NCBI RefSeq assembly: GCF_000299415.1
Contig: NZ_AMPG01000002.1
Coordinates: 868,001 to 932,000, forward strand
DNA length: 64,000 nucleotides
Source of the DNA: Candidatus Microthrix parvicella Bio17-1
Lineage (GTDB): Bacteria > Actinomycetota > Acidimicrobiia > Acidimicrobiales > Microtrichaceae
Reading direction: 5' to 3'
Position numbers and translations under genes: made by a program. Every line of letters begins with the position of its first letter. Position 1 is the stretch's first letter. The notes under the pieces were generated by a model. That model made no database searches, was not told where the DNA came from, and was given only the letters and a program-made list of their open reading frames with translations. Shown piece after piece: positions 1 through 8,511 of this stretch.

Positions 1-77
1 GGATCGGTGCTGGGCCATTAAGGACAAGGTTACTGCGGGCTTTGGCATCCCGGTTGACGAGCAGGTCCGGAACGGCC

Positions 78-851
78 TCAGCCGACAGTCGGGAGTGCCA
101 GGCCGTAGGCCGCGTGGGTGTTGGCCCAGGCGTTGGCCTCAACCTCGGCGACCGTCTCGCCCCGGACCTCGGCCAGCCCGCGAGCCACGTCGACCACCCA
201 GGCCGGCTGGTTTCGTCGACCCCGGTGGGGCACCGGCGCAAGAAACGGCGTGTCGGTCTCAACGAGGTACCGGTCGGGTGGCACCTGCTTGGCCGCCTCG
301 CGCACGTCTGCGGCCCCCTTGAACGTGACGATGCCCGAGAACGACAGCACCGCCCCGCCGGCCAGGCACCGCTCCGCCTCCTGGGGACCACCGGTGAAGC
401 AGTGAAGGATCGTGCGCCTGGGCCAGCCCTCGTCATCGAGGACGGCGAAGGTGTCCTGCCAAGCCTCCCGGGTGTGAATGACCAGCGGCACATCGAGCCG
501 CAGAGCCAGCTGGATCTGGGCCGCAAAAACGTCCCGCTGGGTGTTTCGAGGGGAGTGGTCGTAGTGATAGTCGAGGCCGCACTCGCCCACGGCGACCGCG
601 CCGCCATCGACCAGTTGTTCCAGCGCAACGATCAGCTCATCGACCGGTCCCTCATTCGAATCGTGCGGGTGCACGCCCGCCGTGGCCCACACCCCATCCC
701 TCGTGCTCGCAAACTCAAGGCAGGCGCGTGACGACTGAATGGTGACGCCCACGTCGATGAACCTGCTCACCCCCTGCGACCGGGCCGCATCCAACAGTTC
801 CTGCCCGTCATCCAGGTCCGCCAGGTGACAGTGGTGATCAAAGAACGCCAT
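78..851 (-). CDS. tatD: TatD family metal-dependent hydrolase (DNase)
   Basis: 257 aa, the usual TatD length (about 260). TatD enzymes are cytosolic TIM-barrel metallonucleases/hydrolases. The metal ligands are visible: HxH at residues 7-9 (DHHCHL), Glu90 in VGECGLDY, His126 in VIHTRE, His150 in ILHCFTG, and the Asp of ETDTPFLAP near 199. ATG start at 851. It is divergent from the phosphohexomutase, with about 120 bp between the starts. In many actinobacteria tatD lies beside metG, rsmI and ksgA; none of those is adjacent here. The family call is secure; the natural substrate is not known from sequence. Confidence 0.93.
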   Translation of the reverse strand: MAFFDHHCHLADLDDGQELLDAARSQGVSRFIDVGVTIQSSRACLEFASTRDGVWATAGVHPHDSNEGPVDELIVALEQLVDGGAVAVGECGLDYHYDHSPRNTQRDVFAAQIQLALRLDVPLVIHTREAWQDTFAVLDDEGWPRRTILHCFTGGPQEAERCLAGGAVLSFSGIVTFKGAADVREAAKQVPPDRYLVETDTPFLAPVPHRGRRNQPAWVVDVARGLAEVRGETVAEVEANAWANTHAAYGLALPTVG

Positions 852-970
852 GGTCCAGCTTGGCGAATACGGCCGAGCGCCGCCACCCGGGTGCGAGACG
901 ATGCCGGCGTCGACGGCGGCGACGAGCTGGAGTCGGGTCGGGCGGCCTCCGGGGCAGTACCGTCGAGGTC

Positions 971-2731
971 ATGGCGGAGCTGCGACCCAACGTTGACCAG
1001 GCCGGGTTGCGGGCCGCCGCCCGTACCTGGATGGCACTCGACCCCGATGCCGAAACACGGGACGCCACGACGCGGCTCCTCCAGCAGGGCAACGAAGCCG
1101 ACCTGGCCGAGCATTTTGGTGAGCGTTTGGCCTTTGGGACCGCCGGGCTGCGAGCGGCGATGGGGCCCGGCCCCAACCGAATGAACCGGTTGCTGGTTCG
1201 CCAGAGCGCCGCCGGTATCGCCCGGGTCATGATCTCCGAAGGGGTGCCCAAAACCGCCATCGTGGGCCACGATGCCCGCCACCGCTCCGCCCGGTTTGCC
1301 GAGGACGTGGTGGAGGTGTTGGAGGCTCATGGCATCAGCGTGATGAAGCCGGCCGGGCCGGTCCCGACACCGTTGGTGGCCTGGGCGGTCTCCAAGCACG
1401 GGCTCGGCGCCGGGTTGTGCGTGACCGCCAGCCACAACCCGGCCTCCGACAACGGCCTCAAGGTGTTCTGGAGCGACGGGGCACAGATCATCCCACCGAT
1501 CGACGCCCGAATCGCCACAGCCATCGAGGCGGCGGCCCGCGACCGCAGGCTGACGCCCCACCCCGGCTCCGGTGCGGTCAACACCCGCCGCCTCATGGTG
1601 GATCGGTATCTGGCCGACACGCTGGACCAGGTCGGGGCCGCCGGAGACCCCGACCTTCAAGTGGTAACCACCGCGCTGCACGGCGTCGGCGGGGCGCCAC
1701 TGCTTCAGCTGTTGGGCGCCGCCGGCTACACCAGCGTCACCCCGGTGCCCGAACAACAGGTTCCCGATCCCGACTTTCCCACCGTCGCCTTCCCCAACCC
1801 GGAGGAGCCGGGTGCGCTCGACGCCGCCATTGCGCTGGCCACCGAGCTCGGGGCCGACCTGATCCTCGCCAACGATCCCGATGCCGATCGTCTCGCGGTC
1901 GCCGTACCCGACGCGGACGATCAGTGGCACACGTTGACCGGCAACGAGGTGGGCGCGCTGCTGGCCTGGTGGGCCCTCCAGCGAAGCCAAGGCCTTCCCG
2001 ACCGCCTGTTGGCCACCACCATGGTGTCGTCCCAGTTGCTGGAGAAGATGGCCACCCAAGCGGGCGTGCACTACGCCGAAACGCTGACCGGCTTCAAGTG
2101 GCTGTGCCGTCCGGCCCTGGCCCACCCCCAGTGGCTGCAGTTGGTGGCCTACGAGGAGGCGATGGGCTACGCGGTCGGCCCCGGCTGTCGGGACAAGGAC
2201 GGGCTCCTCGCCGCACTCGCCGTCGCCGACCTGTGCGGTCGGCTCTTGAACACCGGGTCCGATCCCCTTGCGGTGCTGGACCGCCTGACGCGTGAGCACG
2301 GGGTTCACACCACCTCCCAGGTGTCGGTGCGCTTCGACAGCACCGGCTGGGCTCGAAACCGCGATGCGCTGGTGGCCCGACTCGAAAGCAACCCACCGAC
2401 GGCGTTGGGCGGCAGGCTGGTGGAATCGGTCGACCGCCCATCCGACGACCTGGTGCGACTGTTCCTTCGCGGTGGCGACCGTGTGGCCTTCCGGCCGTCG
2501 GGAACCGAACCGAAGTTCAAGGCGTACCTGGAGGTTGTCGAGCAGGTTGCCGGTGGGAGCCGCGCCGGTGAGCGGATCCTTCGAGCCGCCAGGCGACGCG
2601 CCGGCACCCGGCTGGAATGGATGGAACACGAGGTCCGCACGATTCTTGGCGCGCCGGTTCCTGGCGGCCCGGTTCCAACAGGCACGGCCGACGGCAATCC
2701 GCGGCTCCACGGCCGCAGACCACCCAACTGA
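971..2731 (+). CDS. pmmB: Phospho-sugar mutase (PmmB/PGM2-like phosphohexomutase)
   Basis: 586 aa alpha-D-phosphohexomutase that moves phosphate between C1 and C6 (hexose) or C5 (pentose) through a phosphoserine. All four family motifs are present: TASHNP with catalytic Ser154, metal loop DPDADR at 302-307, sugar loop EEAMGY at 395-400, and phosphate loop RPSGTEPK at 508-515. The ATG at 971 follows a GAGG-type ribosome site; the frame is open further upstream but that stretch is Arg-rich and unlike the family. Long members like this include PGM2, phosphopentomutase-like enzymes and mycobacterial PmmB. In Mycobacterium tuberculosis pmmB also lies near add and cdd, as here, so processing (deoxy)ribose-1-phosphate from nucleoside breakdown is a reasonable inference. 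Confidence 0.9.
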   Translation: MAELRPNVDQAGLRAAARTWMALDPDAETRDATTRLLQQGNEADLAEHFGERLAFGTAGLRAAMGPGPNRMNRLLVRQSAAGIARVMISEGVPKTAIVGHDARHRSARFAEDVVEVLEAHGISVMKPAGPVPTPLVAWAVSKHGLGAGLCVTASHNPASDNGLKVFWSDGAQIIPPIDARIATAIEAAARDRRLTPHPGSGAVNTRRLMVDRYLADTLDQVGAAGDPDLQVVTTALHGVGGAPLLQLLGAAGYTSVTPVPEQQVPDPDFPTVAFPNPEEPGALDAAIALATELGADLILANDPDADRLAVAVPDADDQWHTLTGNEVGALLAWWALQRSQGLPDRLLATTMVSSQLLEKMATQAGVHYAETLTGFKWLCRPALAHPQWLQLVAYEEAMGYAVGPGCRDKDGLLAALAVADLCGRLLNTGSDPLAVLDRLTREHGVHTTSQVSVRFDSTGWARNRDALVARLESNPPTALGGRLVESVDRPSDDLVRLFLRGGDRVAFRPSGTEPKFKAYLEVVEQVAGGSRAGERILRAARRRAGTRLEWMEHEVRTILGAPVPGGPVPTGTADGNPRLHGRRPPN

Positions 2732-4170
2732 TGGGATTGCTCAGCGGTCTCCGCGACCGAGGCCTGTCCGGCGCACGCCGCGGCCTCGACCGGGCGATGC
2801 CCGATCGAGGCGCCTCGGAGCCCGACCCACCAGTCATCGAAGGAGGGAAGGGCGGTGCCCCGACGGCGTCTGCGAGCGAGAACGACGAGAACGACGAATC
2901 GGGACGAAGCCTCCGGTGGAGGCTCCTCGTCTTCGCCGCGGTGACGCTGGCGCTGCTCCTGCCAGGATCTCTGGCCATCGGCGTCGTGGGCAACGACGAG
3001 GGCACCGGAGCGCTTCCCGAAGGTTGGGAGCGGGCCGAGCGCATCGTGACCACCACCTCGGCCGATGGGCGCCCGGGGTCGTTGCGAGATGCGGTCGACT
3101 CGGCGACGCGAAGCGGCACCGACACGGTCATCGTGCTCAAACCCACCACCTACAGGTTGACGAAGGGGTGTCGCCGAACGGACGCTCGACCAGGGGAGGG
3201 TTCCGACGAGAACGACAACGAGGGGGGTGACCTGGACCTCTCAACGGTGGGTGGCGGTATCAGGATCGAAGGCAACGGGGCCACCGTGGTGCAGGAATGC
3301 CCCGGTCAACGGGTGCTACACGTCACGGGCGACGACCGGGTGGACCTGTCAAAGGTGACGCTCGCCGGCGGGCAGGCCACGGCGCCGCTCGGGCAGGGTT
3401 CGGGGGGCGCGCTGCTCTCCGAAGGCAGCTCCGAGATCACGATCAGCGATTCCATGCTGACCTCCAACTCGGCGGAGGACACCGGCGGCGCAGTCACGCT
3501 GTCCGGCCCACCCGCACAGCTGAACCTGATCCGTTCGGTGGTGTCGGGCAACTCCGCCGGATCGGCCGGCGGCGGCGTGTGGGTGCTGGGCGACCTCCAT
3601 GCCACCAACTCCACGATCACCAACAACCTGGCGATGACCAACGGCGGTGCCGTGGCCACCAATGCCACCCTGGTCTTCTCGACCATCGTGGACAACTCGA
3701 CCACCTCCCCCTCCGGCGGGCGGCAACTGGGGGCGGTCAACCTCGACTCCTTTGCCGGCTACGTCGCCGGGGGCGCCGGGGCGCCCAACTCGTGTTCGGT
3801 GGAACGGGCGACCAGCCACGGCTACAACGTGGGCGACGATCCCAGCTGCGGGTTTGGCTCTGGCGTCGGCGACCTGAGCGACGGCCCCCGGGACGGCGTC
3901 GGCCTGCTCGGGTATTACCAGGGAGACCTTCAGGAGCGTCCGCCGGTGCCTGCACGGCCGCCGGTGCCCAACGGTGTGCTGGTGGATCGCGTGCCTCCCC
4001 CGACGTGCCTCGCACATGTCAAAACGGACGGCCAGGGGCGCAGCCGATCAGGCGATCGCGGGTGCGACGTGGGCTCGGTCGAGCTGCCGGTCGGGCTTGA
4101 CGTGCCCATGACCGCAACGCCCGCCAGGGTGGCCGCGGCGGTCTCCGGCCGTGCCACCTACACCGGCTGA
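2731..4170 (+). CDS. Membrane-anchored right-handed beta-helix protein
   Basis: 479 aa; the ATG at 2731 shares its A with the upstream TGA (TGATG), so translational coupling is likely. Residues 1-62 are a charged, low-complexity cytoplasmic tail. One membrane segment lies at about 63-86 (WRLLVFAAVTLALLLPGSLA) and the rest should be outside. Residues about 95-390 carry repeated G/S/T/N-rich beta-helix turns (for example SGGALLSEGSSEITISDS), the pattern of polymorphic-outer-membrane or pectate-lyase-like repeat proteins. The C-terminal GCDVGSVE resembles the end of choice-of-anchor-Q domains (usually DIGAVE). A surface or adhesion role is inferred. The 3' end overlaps the convergent adenosine deaminase by 13 nt. 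Confidence 0.7.
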   Translation: MGLLSGLRDRGLSGARRGLDRAMPDRGASEPDPPVIEGGKGGAPTASASENDENDESGRSLRWRLLVFAAVTLALLLPGSLAIGVVGNDEGTGALPEGWERAERIVTTTSADGRPGSLRDAVDSATRSGTDTVIVLKPTTYRLTKGCRRTDARPGEGSDENDNEGGDLDLSTVGGGIRIEGNGATVVQECPGQRVLHVTGDDRVDLSKVTLAGGQATAPLGQGSGGALLSEGSSEITISDSMLTSNSAEDTGGAVTLSGPPAQLNLIRSVVSGNSAGSAGGGVWVLGDLHATNSTITNNLAMTNGGAVATNATLVFSTIVDNSTTSPSGGRQLGAVNLDSFAGYVAGGAGAPNSCSVERATSHGYNVGDDPSCGFGSGVGDLSDGPRDGVGLLGYYQGDLQERPPVPARPPVPNGVLVDRVPPPTCLAHVKTDGQGRSRSGDRGCDVGSVELPVGLDVPMTATPARVAAAVSGRATYTG

Positions 4171-5357
4171 CCTCGCAGCGCCCCGTAGCGGGGTTTGATG
4201 ACGTTGTCGATGATCGCCAGCCGCTGATCGAACGGGAGGAACGCCGACTTCATGGCGTTGAGGGTGAGCCACTGCAGGCCGCCCAGGTCGAAGCCCAATT
4301 CGTCGACCAACAGGCCAAACTCCTTGGTCATCGTCGTATTGGACATCAGTCGGTTGTCGGTGTTGACCGTGACCCGAAACCGCAGGTCGGTCAAGAGACC
4401 GATGGGGTGCTCTGCGATCGACGCAGCCGCGCCGGTGTGCACGTTGGAAGACGGGCACATCTCGAGGGGCACCCGGGTGTCACGCACGAACGCCGCCGTT
4501 CGCCCCAGGTGTACGGCGGAGTCCTCGGTGATACCGGGTGCAAGGCCGGGACCGCGGTCCTCGGTACCGGTGAGCACCAGGTCGTCAACGATCCGCACCC
4601 CGTGTCCCAGCCGTCCGGCGCCGCAGTAATGCAGGGCCTCGGCAATCGACGGCAGACCAAACGCCTCACCGGCATGGATGGTGATGTGGAAGTCCTCGCG
4701 CATCACCAACTGGAAGGCATCCAGGTGTCGACTGGGTGGGAACCCGTCCTCCTTGCCGGCGATGTCGAAGCCCACCACGCCATCGTCGCGGTGATTGAGC
4801 GCCACCTGGGCCACGTCAACCGATCGGGCGGCGGTGCGCATGGCGGTGCAGAGCAGCCGCACGGTGAGTTCGGTGCCGGCCGATCCCTGGGCCAGTCCCT
4901 CGAGCATGGCGTCGGTCGCCTCGTCCATCGAGAGGCCGCCCTCCACGCACAGCTCCGGCGCCATGCGCACCTCGGCATACACCACGCCGTCGGCGGCCAG
5001 GTCCTCGGCACACTCCCGGGCGATTCGCACAATGGCGTCACGTCGCTGCATCAGCGCCACCACGTGTCCGAAGGTCTCCAGGTACAGGCCGAGGTCGCGC
5101 CGGTCGGCGCCCTGGTGAAACCACTGCGCCAGCTCGGCCGCGTCGGTTCCGGGCAGGTCGTACGAGCCCTGCTCCTCGGCCAATTCAATCAGCGTTGCGG
5201 GTCGGGCACCGCCATCGAGGTGATCGTGCAACAGCACCTTGGGAGCGGTCGCCAACGCCTCGGGTGTCGGCGGCGTCGGGTCCAGGCGGCGGGCGCTGTG
5301 CACAAGCAGCGCACGGTCGAACTCCGAGGGGGTCCCGATGCCGCTGGTCAGTGCCAT
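4158..5357 (-). CDS. add: Adenosine deaminase
   Basis: 399 aa; deaminates adenosine and deoxyadenosine to (deoxy)inosine, in the cytosol. Zinc and catalytic residues: H44 and H46 (LLHDHLDGG), H228 with E231 (HAGEAFG), H252 (GHGVRIVDD) and D334 in VNTDNRLMS. The text closely resembles mycobacterial Add, including CPSSNVHTG and the C-terminal FDQRLAIIDNVIKPR. The start at ATG 5357 puts the barrel at the normal position; a longer open frame upstream would run into the divergent HAD gene. It belongs to the salvage block with the kinase and the nucleoside importer. Confidence 0.95.
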   Translation of the reverse strand: MALTSGIGTPSEFDRALLVHSARRLDPTPPTPEALATAPKVLLHDHLDGGARPATLIELAEEQGSYDLPGTDAAELAQWFHQGADRRDLGLYLETFGHVVALMQRRDAIVRIARECAEDLAADGVVYAEVRMAPELCVEGGLSMDEATDAMLEGLAQGSAGTELTVRLLCTAMRTAARSVDVAQVALNHRDDGVVGFDIAGKEDGFPPSRHLDAFQLVMREDFHITIHAGEAFGLPSIAEALHYCGAGRLGHGVRIVDDLVLTGTEDRGPGLAPGITEDSAVHLGRTAAFVRDTRVPLEMCPSSNVHTGAAASIAEHPIGLLTDLRFRVTVNTDNRLMSNTTMTKEFGLLVDELGFDLGGLQWLTLNAMKSAFLPFDQRLAIIDNVIKPRYGALRGQPV

Positions 5358-5415
5358 GTCGCCGGGTGACGGGTCGCTGGAGCCATATCGCACCGTACCT
5401 GCGAGACTGCCCGTC

Positions 5416-6153
5416 GTGAGCGCCGAGGTCCCCACCAGTTGGTTCGTCGAGGCACCTCGAAACCTGGATCTGGTTGGGCTGGACGCCGACGACACGCTGT
5501 GGGAGACCGAGGGTGGCTTCCAGGACATCGCAAGCCGATTTGAGGCGCTGATGGCGCCCTACCTGCTTGCCGATGCGGTGGCCGGCGCCCACCTGGACGA
5601 CGTCGAGCGCCGAAACCTTGCCGTGTTTGGCTATGGGGTGAAGGGCTTCACGCTGTCGATGATCGAAACCGCCATCATGTTGTCCGACGGCGCCGTGGGA
5701 GGCGACGACATCGCCCGGATCCTCGACTGGTCGCGGGAGATGCTCGGCAATGCGTTGGAGCCCTATCCCGGCGTCACCGAGGCCCTGGCCCTGCTGGCAC
5801 GCACCGGGCTGCGACGCAGCATCATCACCAAGGGCGACCTGTTCGAACAGGAGACCAAAGTGGCCGCCAGTGGCCTGTCCGAGTGGGTCGACGGCGTCGA
5901 GATCCTGCCCGAGAAGGACCTGGCGCACTACAACGCCGTGTTGCGCCGCTGGGGAGTCGACCCGGCACGCTTCGTCATGATCGGCAACTCGGTGCGCAGC
6001 GACATTGTGCCCGTGTTGGAGCTGGGCGGATGGGCAATCTGGGTGCCGTCGGTCAACCAGTGGATCCACGAGGTGGCCGAGCCGCCGCTCGATCACCCCC
6101 GCTTTGCGGTGGCAGCCAGCCTGGGTTCGGCCGTCGAACTCATCGGTCGCTGA
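5416..6153 (+). CDS. HAD family hydrolase (YjjG/YigB-like phosphatase)
   Basis: 245 aa haloacid-dehalogenase superfamily phosphatase. Motif I DADDT has nucleophile Asp23 and acid Asp25; motif II is the Ser/Thr of SIITKGDL; motif III is the Lys of PEKD; motif IV is GNSVRSDI. A helical cap separates motifs I and II, as in subfamily I. Start chosen at GTG 5416, 58 bp from the divergent add start. The short stretch before it (CCTGCGAGACTG) recurs just upstream of the gene at 12892, suggesting a shared promoter element. YjjG-like members dephosphorylate nucleoside monophosphates; given the neighbours a nucleotidase role is attractive but not shown. Confidence 0.82.
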   Translation: MSAEVPTSWFVEAPRNLDLVGLDADDTLWETEGGFQDIASRFEALMAPYLLADAVAGAHLDDVERRNLAVFGYGVKGFTLSMIETAIMLSDGAVGGDDIARILDWSREMLGNALEPYPGVTEALALLARTGLRRSIITKGDLFEQETKVAASGLSEWVDGVEILPEKDLAHYNAVLRRWGVDPARFVMIGNSVRSDIVPVLELGGWAIWVPSVNQWIHEVAEPPLDHPRFAVAASLGSAVELIGR

Positions 6154-6167
6154 TCAGGCGTGGCGGG

Positions 6168-7193
6168 TCAGCCCTGGTTGCGGCCGGCGAGCGCCGGTGC
6201 GGCCAGCTCGGCAAGCGACACCTGTGGGCGGGCGCCCAGGTGGGAGATGACCTCGGCGGCGGCGATCGAGCCCAGACGACCACAGGTCTCCAGGTCGAGC
6301 CCGGTGGCCAGCCCATAGAAGAACCCGGCCGCGTACTGGTCGCCGGCGCCCGTGGTGTCGACGACGTTGGCCACCGGCTCGGCGGCCACTCGCACGGTCT
6401 GGTCGCCTGTGAGCACGAACGACCCGTCCGGGCCATGGGTGACGACCGCCATCGGGCAGCGATCCGCAACGATCCTGTGAGCCTCGTTGATGTCGTCGGT
6501 CTCGTACAGCGAGCACAGCTCGTCGCGGTTGGCCACCACCACGTCCACGTGGTGGTCGACCAGGTCGACGAACGCCGCTCGGTGGCGCTCCACGCAGAAG
6601 GGGTCGGACAGGGTGACCGCCACCTTGCGTCCCGCGTCGCGGGCCAGCCTGGCGGCCACCTTGAACGCCTCCTGGGCCGCCGGTGGATCGAACAGGTACC
6701 CCTCGAGGAACAGCACCTCGGTATCGGTGACCACCGCCGGGTCCACATCATCGGGCCCAAAGTGCACCGCCGCGCCCAGGTGGGTGTTCATCGTTCGCTG
6801 CGCATCCGGCGTCACCAGAATGAGGCACGAACCGGTGGCGGGCCCGTCGGTGGCCAACGACGTGGTGAAGCCCACACCGTTGGCACGGATGTCGTGGACG
6901 AACACCTCCCCCAGCTGATCCTGACGGACCTTGCCCAGGTAGTGGGAACGTCCGCCGAACGAGGCGACGCCCACCATCGAGTTGGCAACCGAGCCACCCG
7001 AGATCTCGGTGCCGGGACCCATGTGGTCATAGATCTCCGCCGATCGGTCGGCATCCACCAGACCCATCGCGCCCTTCACCAGGCCCAACTCGTCGATCAA
7101 TTCCTCCGGGGCGGACGCAAGCACGTCCACCAGCGCATTGCCGATTCCGGCCACGTGGATCGAGGCGGGCGGCGGCGAATCATGATGTGACAT
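6168..7193 (-). CDS. PfkB family kinase, adenosine kinase-like
   Basis: 341 aa ribokinase/PfkB-fold kinase. The N-terminal GIGNALVDVLA and the GGSVANSM glycine motif belong to the substrate side; the C-terminal DTTGAGDQYAAGFFYG is the anion-hole and catalytic-base signature (the Asp of GAGD). The layout, with a lid after residue 20 and IGNALVD at the start, matches bacterial proteins annotated as adenosine kinase rather than fructokinase. ATP-dependent phosphorylation of adenosine (or another nucleoside) in the cytosol is expected. ATG start at 7193. It ends 14 bp from the convergent HAD gene and diverges from the nucleoside importer operon. Substrate rests on similarity and context. Confidence 0.83.
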   Translation of the reverse strand: MSHHDSPPPASIHVAGIGNALVDVLASAPEELIDELGLVKGAMGLVDADRSAEIYDHMGPGTEISGGSVANSMVGVASFGGRSHYLGKVRQDQLGEVFVHDIRANGVGFTTSLATDGPATGSCLILVTPDAQRTMNTHLGAAVHFGPDDVDPAVVTDTEVLFLEGYLFDPPAAQEAFKVAARLARDAGRKVAVTLSDPFCVERHRAAFVDLVDHHVDVVVANRDELCSLYETDDINEAHRIVADRCPMAVVTHGPDGSFVLTGDQTVRVAAEPVANVVDTTGAGDQYAAGFFYGLATGLDLETCGRLGSIAAAEVISHLGARPQVSLAELAAPALAGRNQG

Positions 7194-7409
7194 GGGTGGT
7201 CTCCAGCTGGGTGATTTCGGGGGGAGGTCGGGGGAATGGGCGATGTTACCGGGCCGTTCCCGGCGGGCCGGAGCCGACGGTGCAACCCACCAACGCAGGG
7301 CCGGTCGGGTGGAGTCAGGATCTTGTGCACGCCGCCACATGGGCGCCTATCGTCACACCCACCAACGCGGTGGGGCGACGAGGGACAACCGGATCCAAGG
7401 AGATCTTCT

Positions 7410-8486
7410 GTGACATCACGACGGAGAGTGCTGGCAGCGGCCGCAATGCTGAGCGTGCCCGCACTGATGCTGGCATCGTGCGGCGACAGTCAGGACGATG
7501 CCAACGCCACGGACGGCGCCAAGGACAAGGGCAAGATCGGCCTGGTCTTCGATATTGGAGGCAAGGGCGACAAGTCGTTCAACGACGCGGCGTCCAAGGG
7601 GCTCAACGAGGCTGCCGACAGGCTCGGCTACACCACCAAGGAACTCGAGCCGGACGAGGGCGGTCAGAACCGCGCCGAGCTGCTCGAGAGCCTGGCGGCA
7701 GGCGGTTACAACCCCGTGATCGGCGTCGGTTTCCTGTTCGCCGACTCGGTTCTGGAGACCGCCCAGGCCCACCCGGACACCACGTTCGCCATCGTCGACA
7801 ACGCCTATCCGCCCGAGGACGAGGCCAAGACCAAAAACATCAAGCAGTTGGTCTTCGCCGAGGAGCAGGGCAGCTACCTGGTGGGCGCCGCGGCGGCCAT
7901 GAAATCCGAGAGCGGCCAGATCGGCTTCATCGGCGGCGTCGAGACCGATCTGATCAAGAAGTTTCAGGCCGGGTACGAGGCCGGGGCCAAGAAGGTCAAC
8001 CCGGACATCAAGATCCAATCGCAGTACATCACCCAGCCGCCGGACTTTGACGGCTTCAACGACCCGGCCAAGGCCAAGACGATCGCCAAGAAGATGTACG
8101 ACGACGGAGCCGACGTGGTGTTCCACGCGTCGGGCGCCTCCGGCAGCGGACTCTTCGAGGCCGCGGTCGAGGCCAACGGCGGCAAGGACACCACCAAGTG
8201 GGCCATCGGCGTGGACTCCGACCAGTACAACCTGGTGCCCAAGGACCAGCAGGCCGTGATCCTCACATCGATGCTCAAGAAGGTTGACGTCGCCGTCGCA
8301 GGTGCGATCACCGACTTCGATGCCGGCAAGACCGAGGGCGGGGTCACCTCCTTCGACCTCGAGGCCGGCGGCGTGGACTACTCCACGTCGGGCGGGTACG
8401 TCGACGACATCTCGGCCGACTTGGACAAGCTCAAGGAGCAGATCATTTCGGGCGAGATCGAGGTGCCCACCACCCCCGAGGGCTGA
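7410..8486 (+). CDS. bmpA: BMP family nucleoside ABC transporter substrate-binding lipoprotein
   Basis: 358 aa. GTG start at 7410 with ribosome site AAGGAG at 7397-7402. The N-terminus has twin arginines (SRRRVLA), a hydrophobic segment and lipobox LASC, so a lipid-anchored extracytoplasmic protein is expected. The mature part follows the Bmp/Med (PnrA/BmpA) fold: GLVFDIGGKGDKSFND, GVGFLFADSV, EEQGSYLVGAAAAM, GFIGGVETDLIKKF, VFHASGASGSG and AIGVDSDQYNLVP. These proteins bind purine or pyrimidine nucleosides. It is the first gene of a five-gene run (lipoprotein, ATPase, two permeases, cdd remnant). Confidence 0.92.
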   Translation: MTSRRRVLAAAAMLSVPALMLASCGDSQDDANATDGAKDKGKIGLVFDIGGKGDKSFNDAASKGLNEAADRLGYTTKELEPDEGGQNRAELLESLAAGGYNPVIGVGFLFADSVLETAQAHPDTTFAIVDNAYPPEDEAKTKNIKQLVFAEEQGSYLVGAAAAMKSESGQIGFIGGVETDLIKKFQAGYEAGAKKVNPDIKIQSQYITQPPDFDGFNDPAKAKTIAKKMYDDGADVVFHASGASGSGLFEAAVEANGGKDTTKWAIGVDSDQYNLVPKDQQAVILTSMLKKVDVAVAGAITDFDAGKTEGGVTSFDLEAGGVDYSTSGGYVDDISADLDKLKEQIISGEIEVPTTPEG

Positions 8487-8511
8487 GTCACTCAGGGACC
8501 GGGGAACGGTT

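Noticed and set aside
1-77. Possible end of an upstream gene at the window edge
   Set aside because: Too short to recognise; frames give no family.
767-2710. Long open frame on the minus strand opposite the phosphohexomutase
   Set aside because: Antisense shadow caused by high GC; Gly/Gln/Arg-rich text with no family, while the plus strand has all phosphohexomutase motifs.
4407-5369. 320-codon plus-strand frame opposite adenosine deaminase
   Set aside because: Shadow of add; no domain, no ribosome site.
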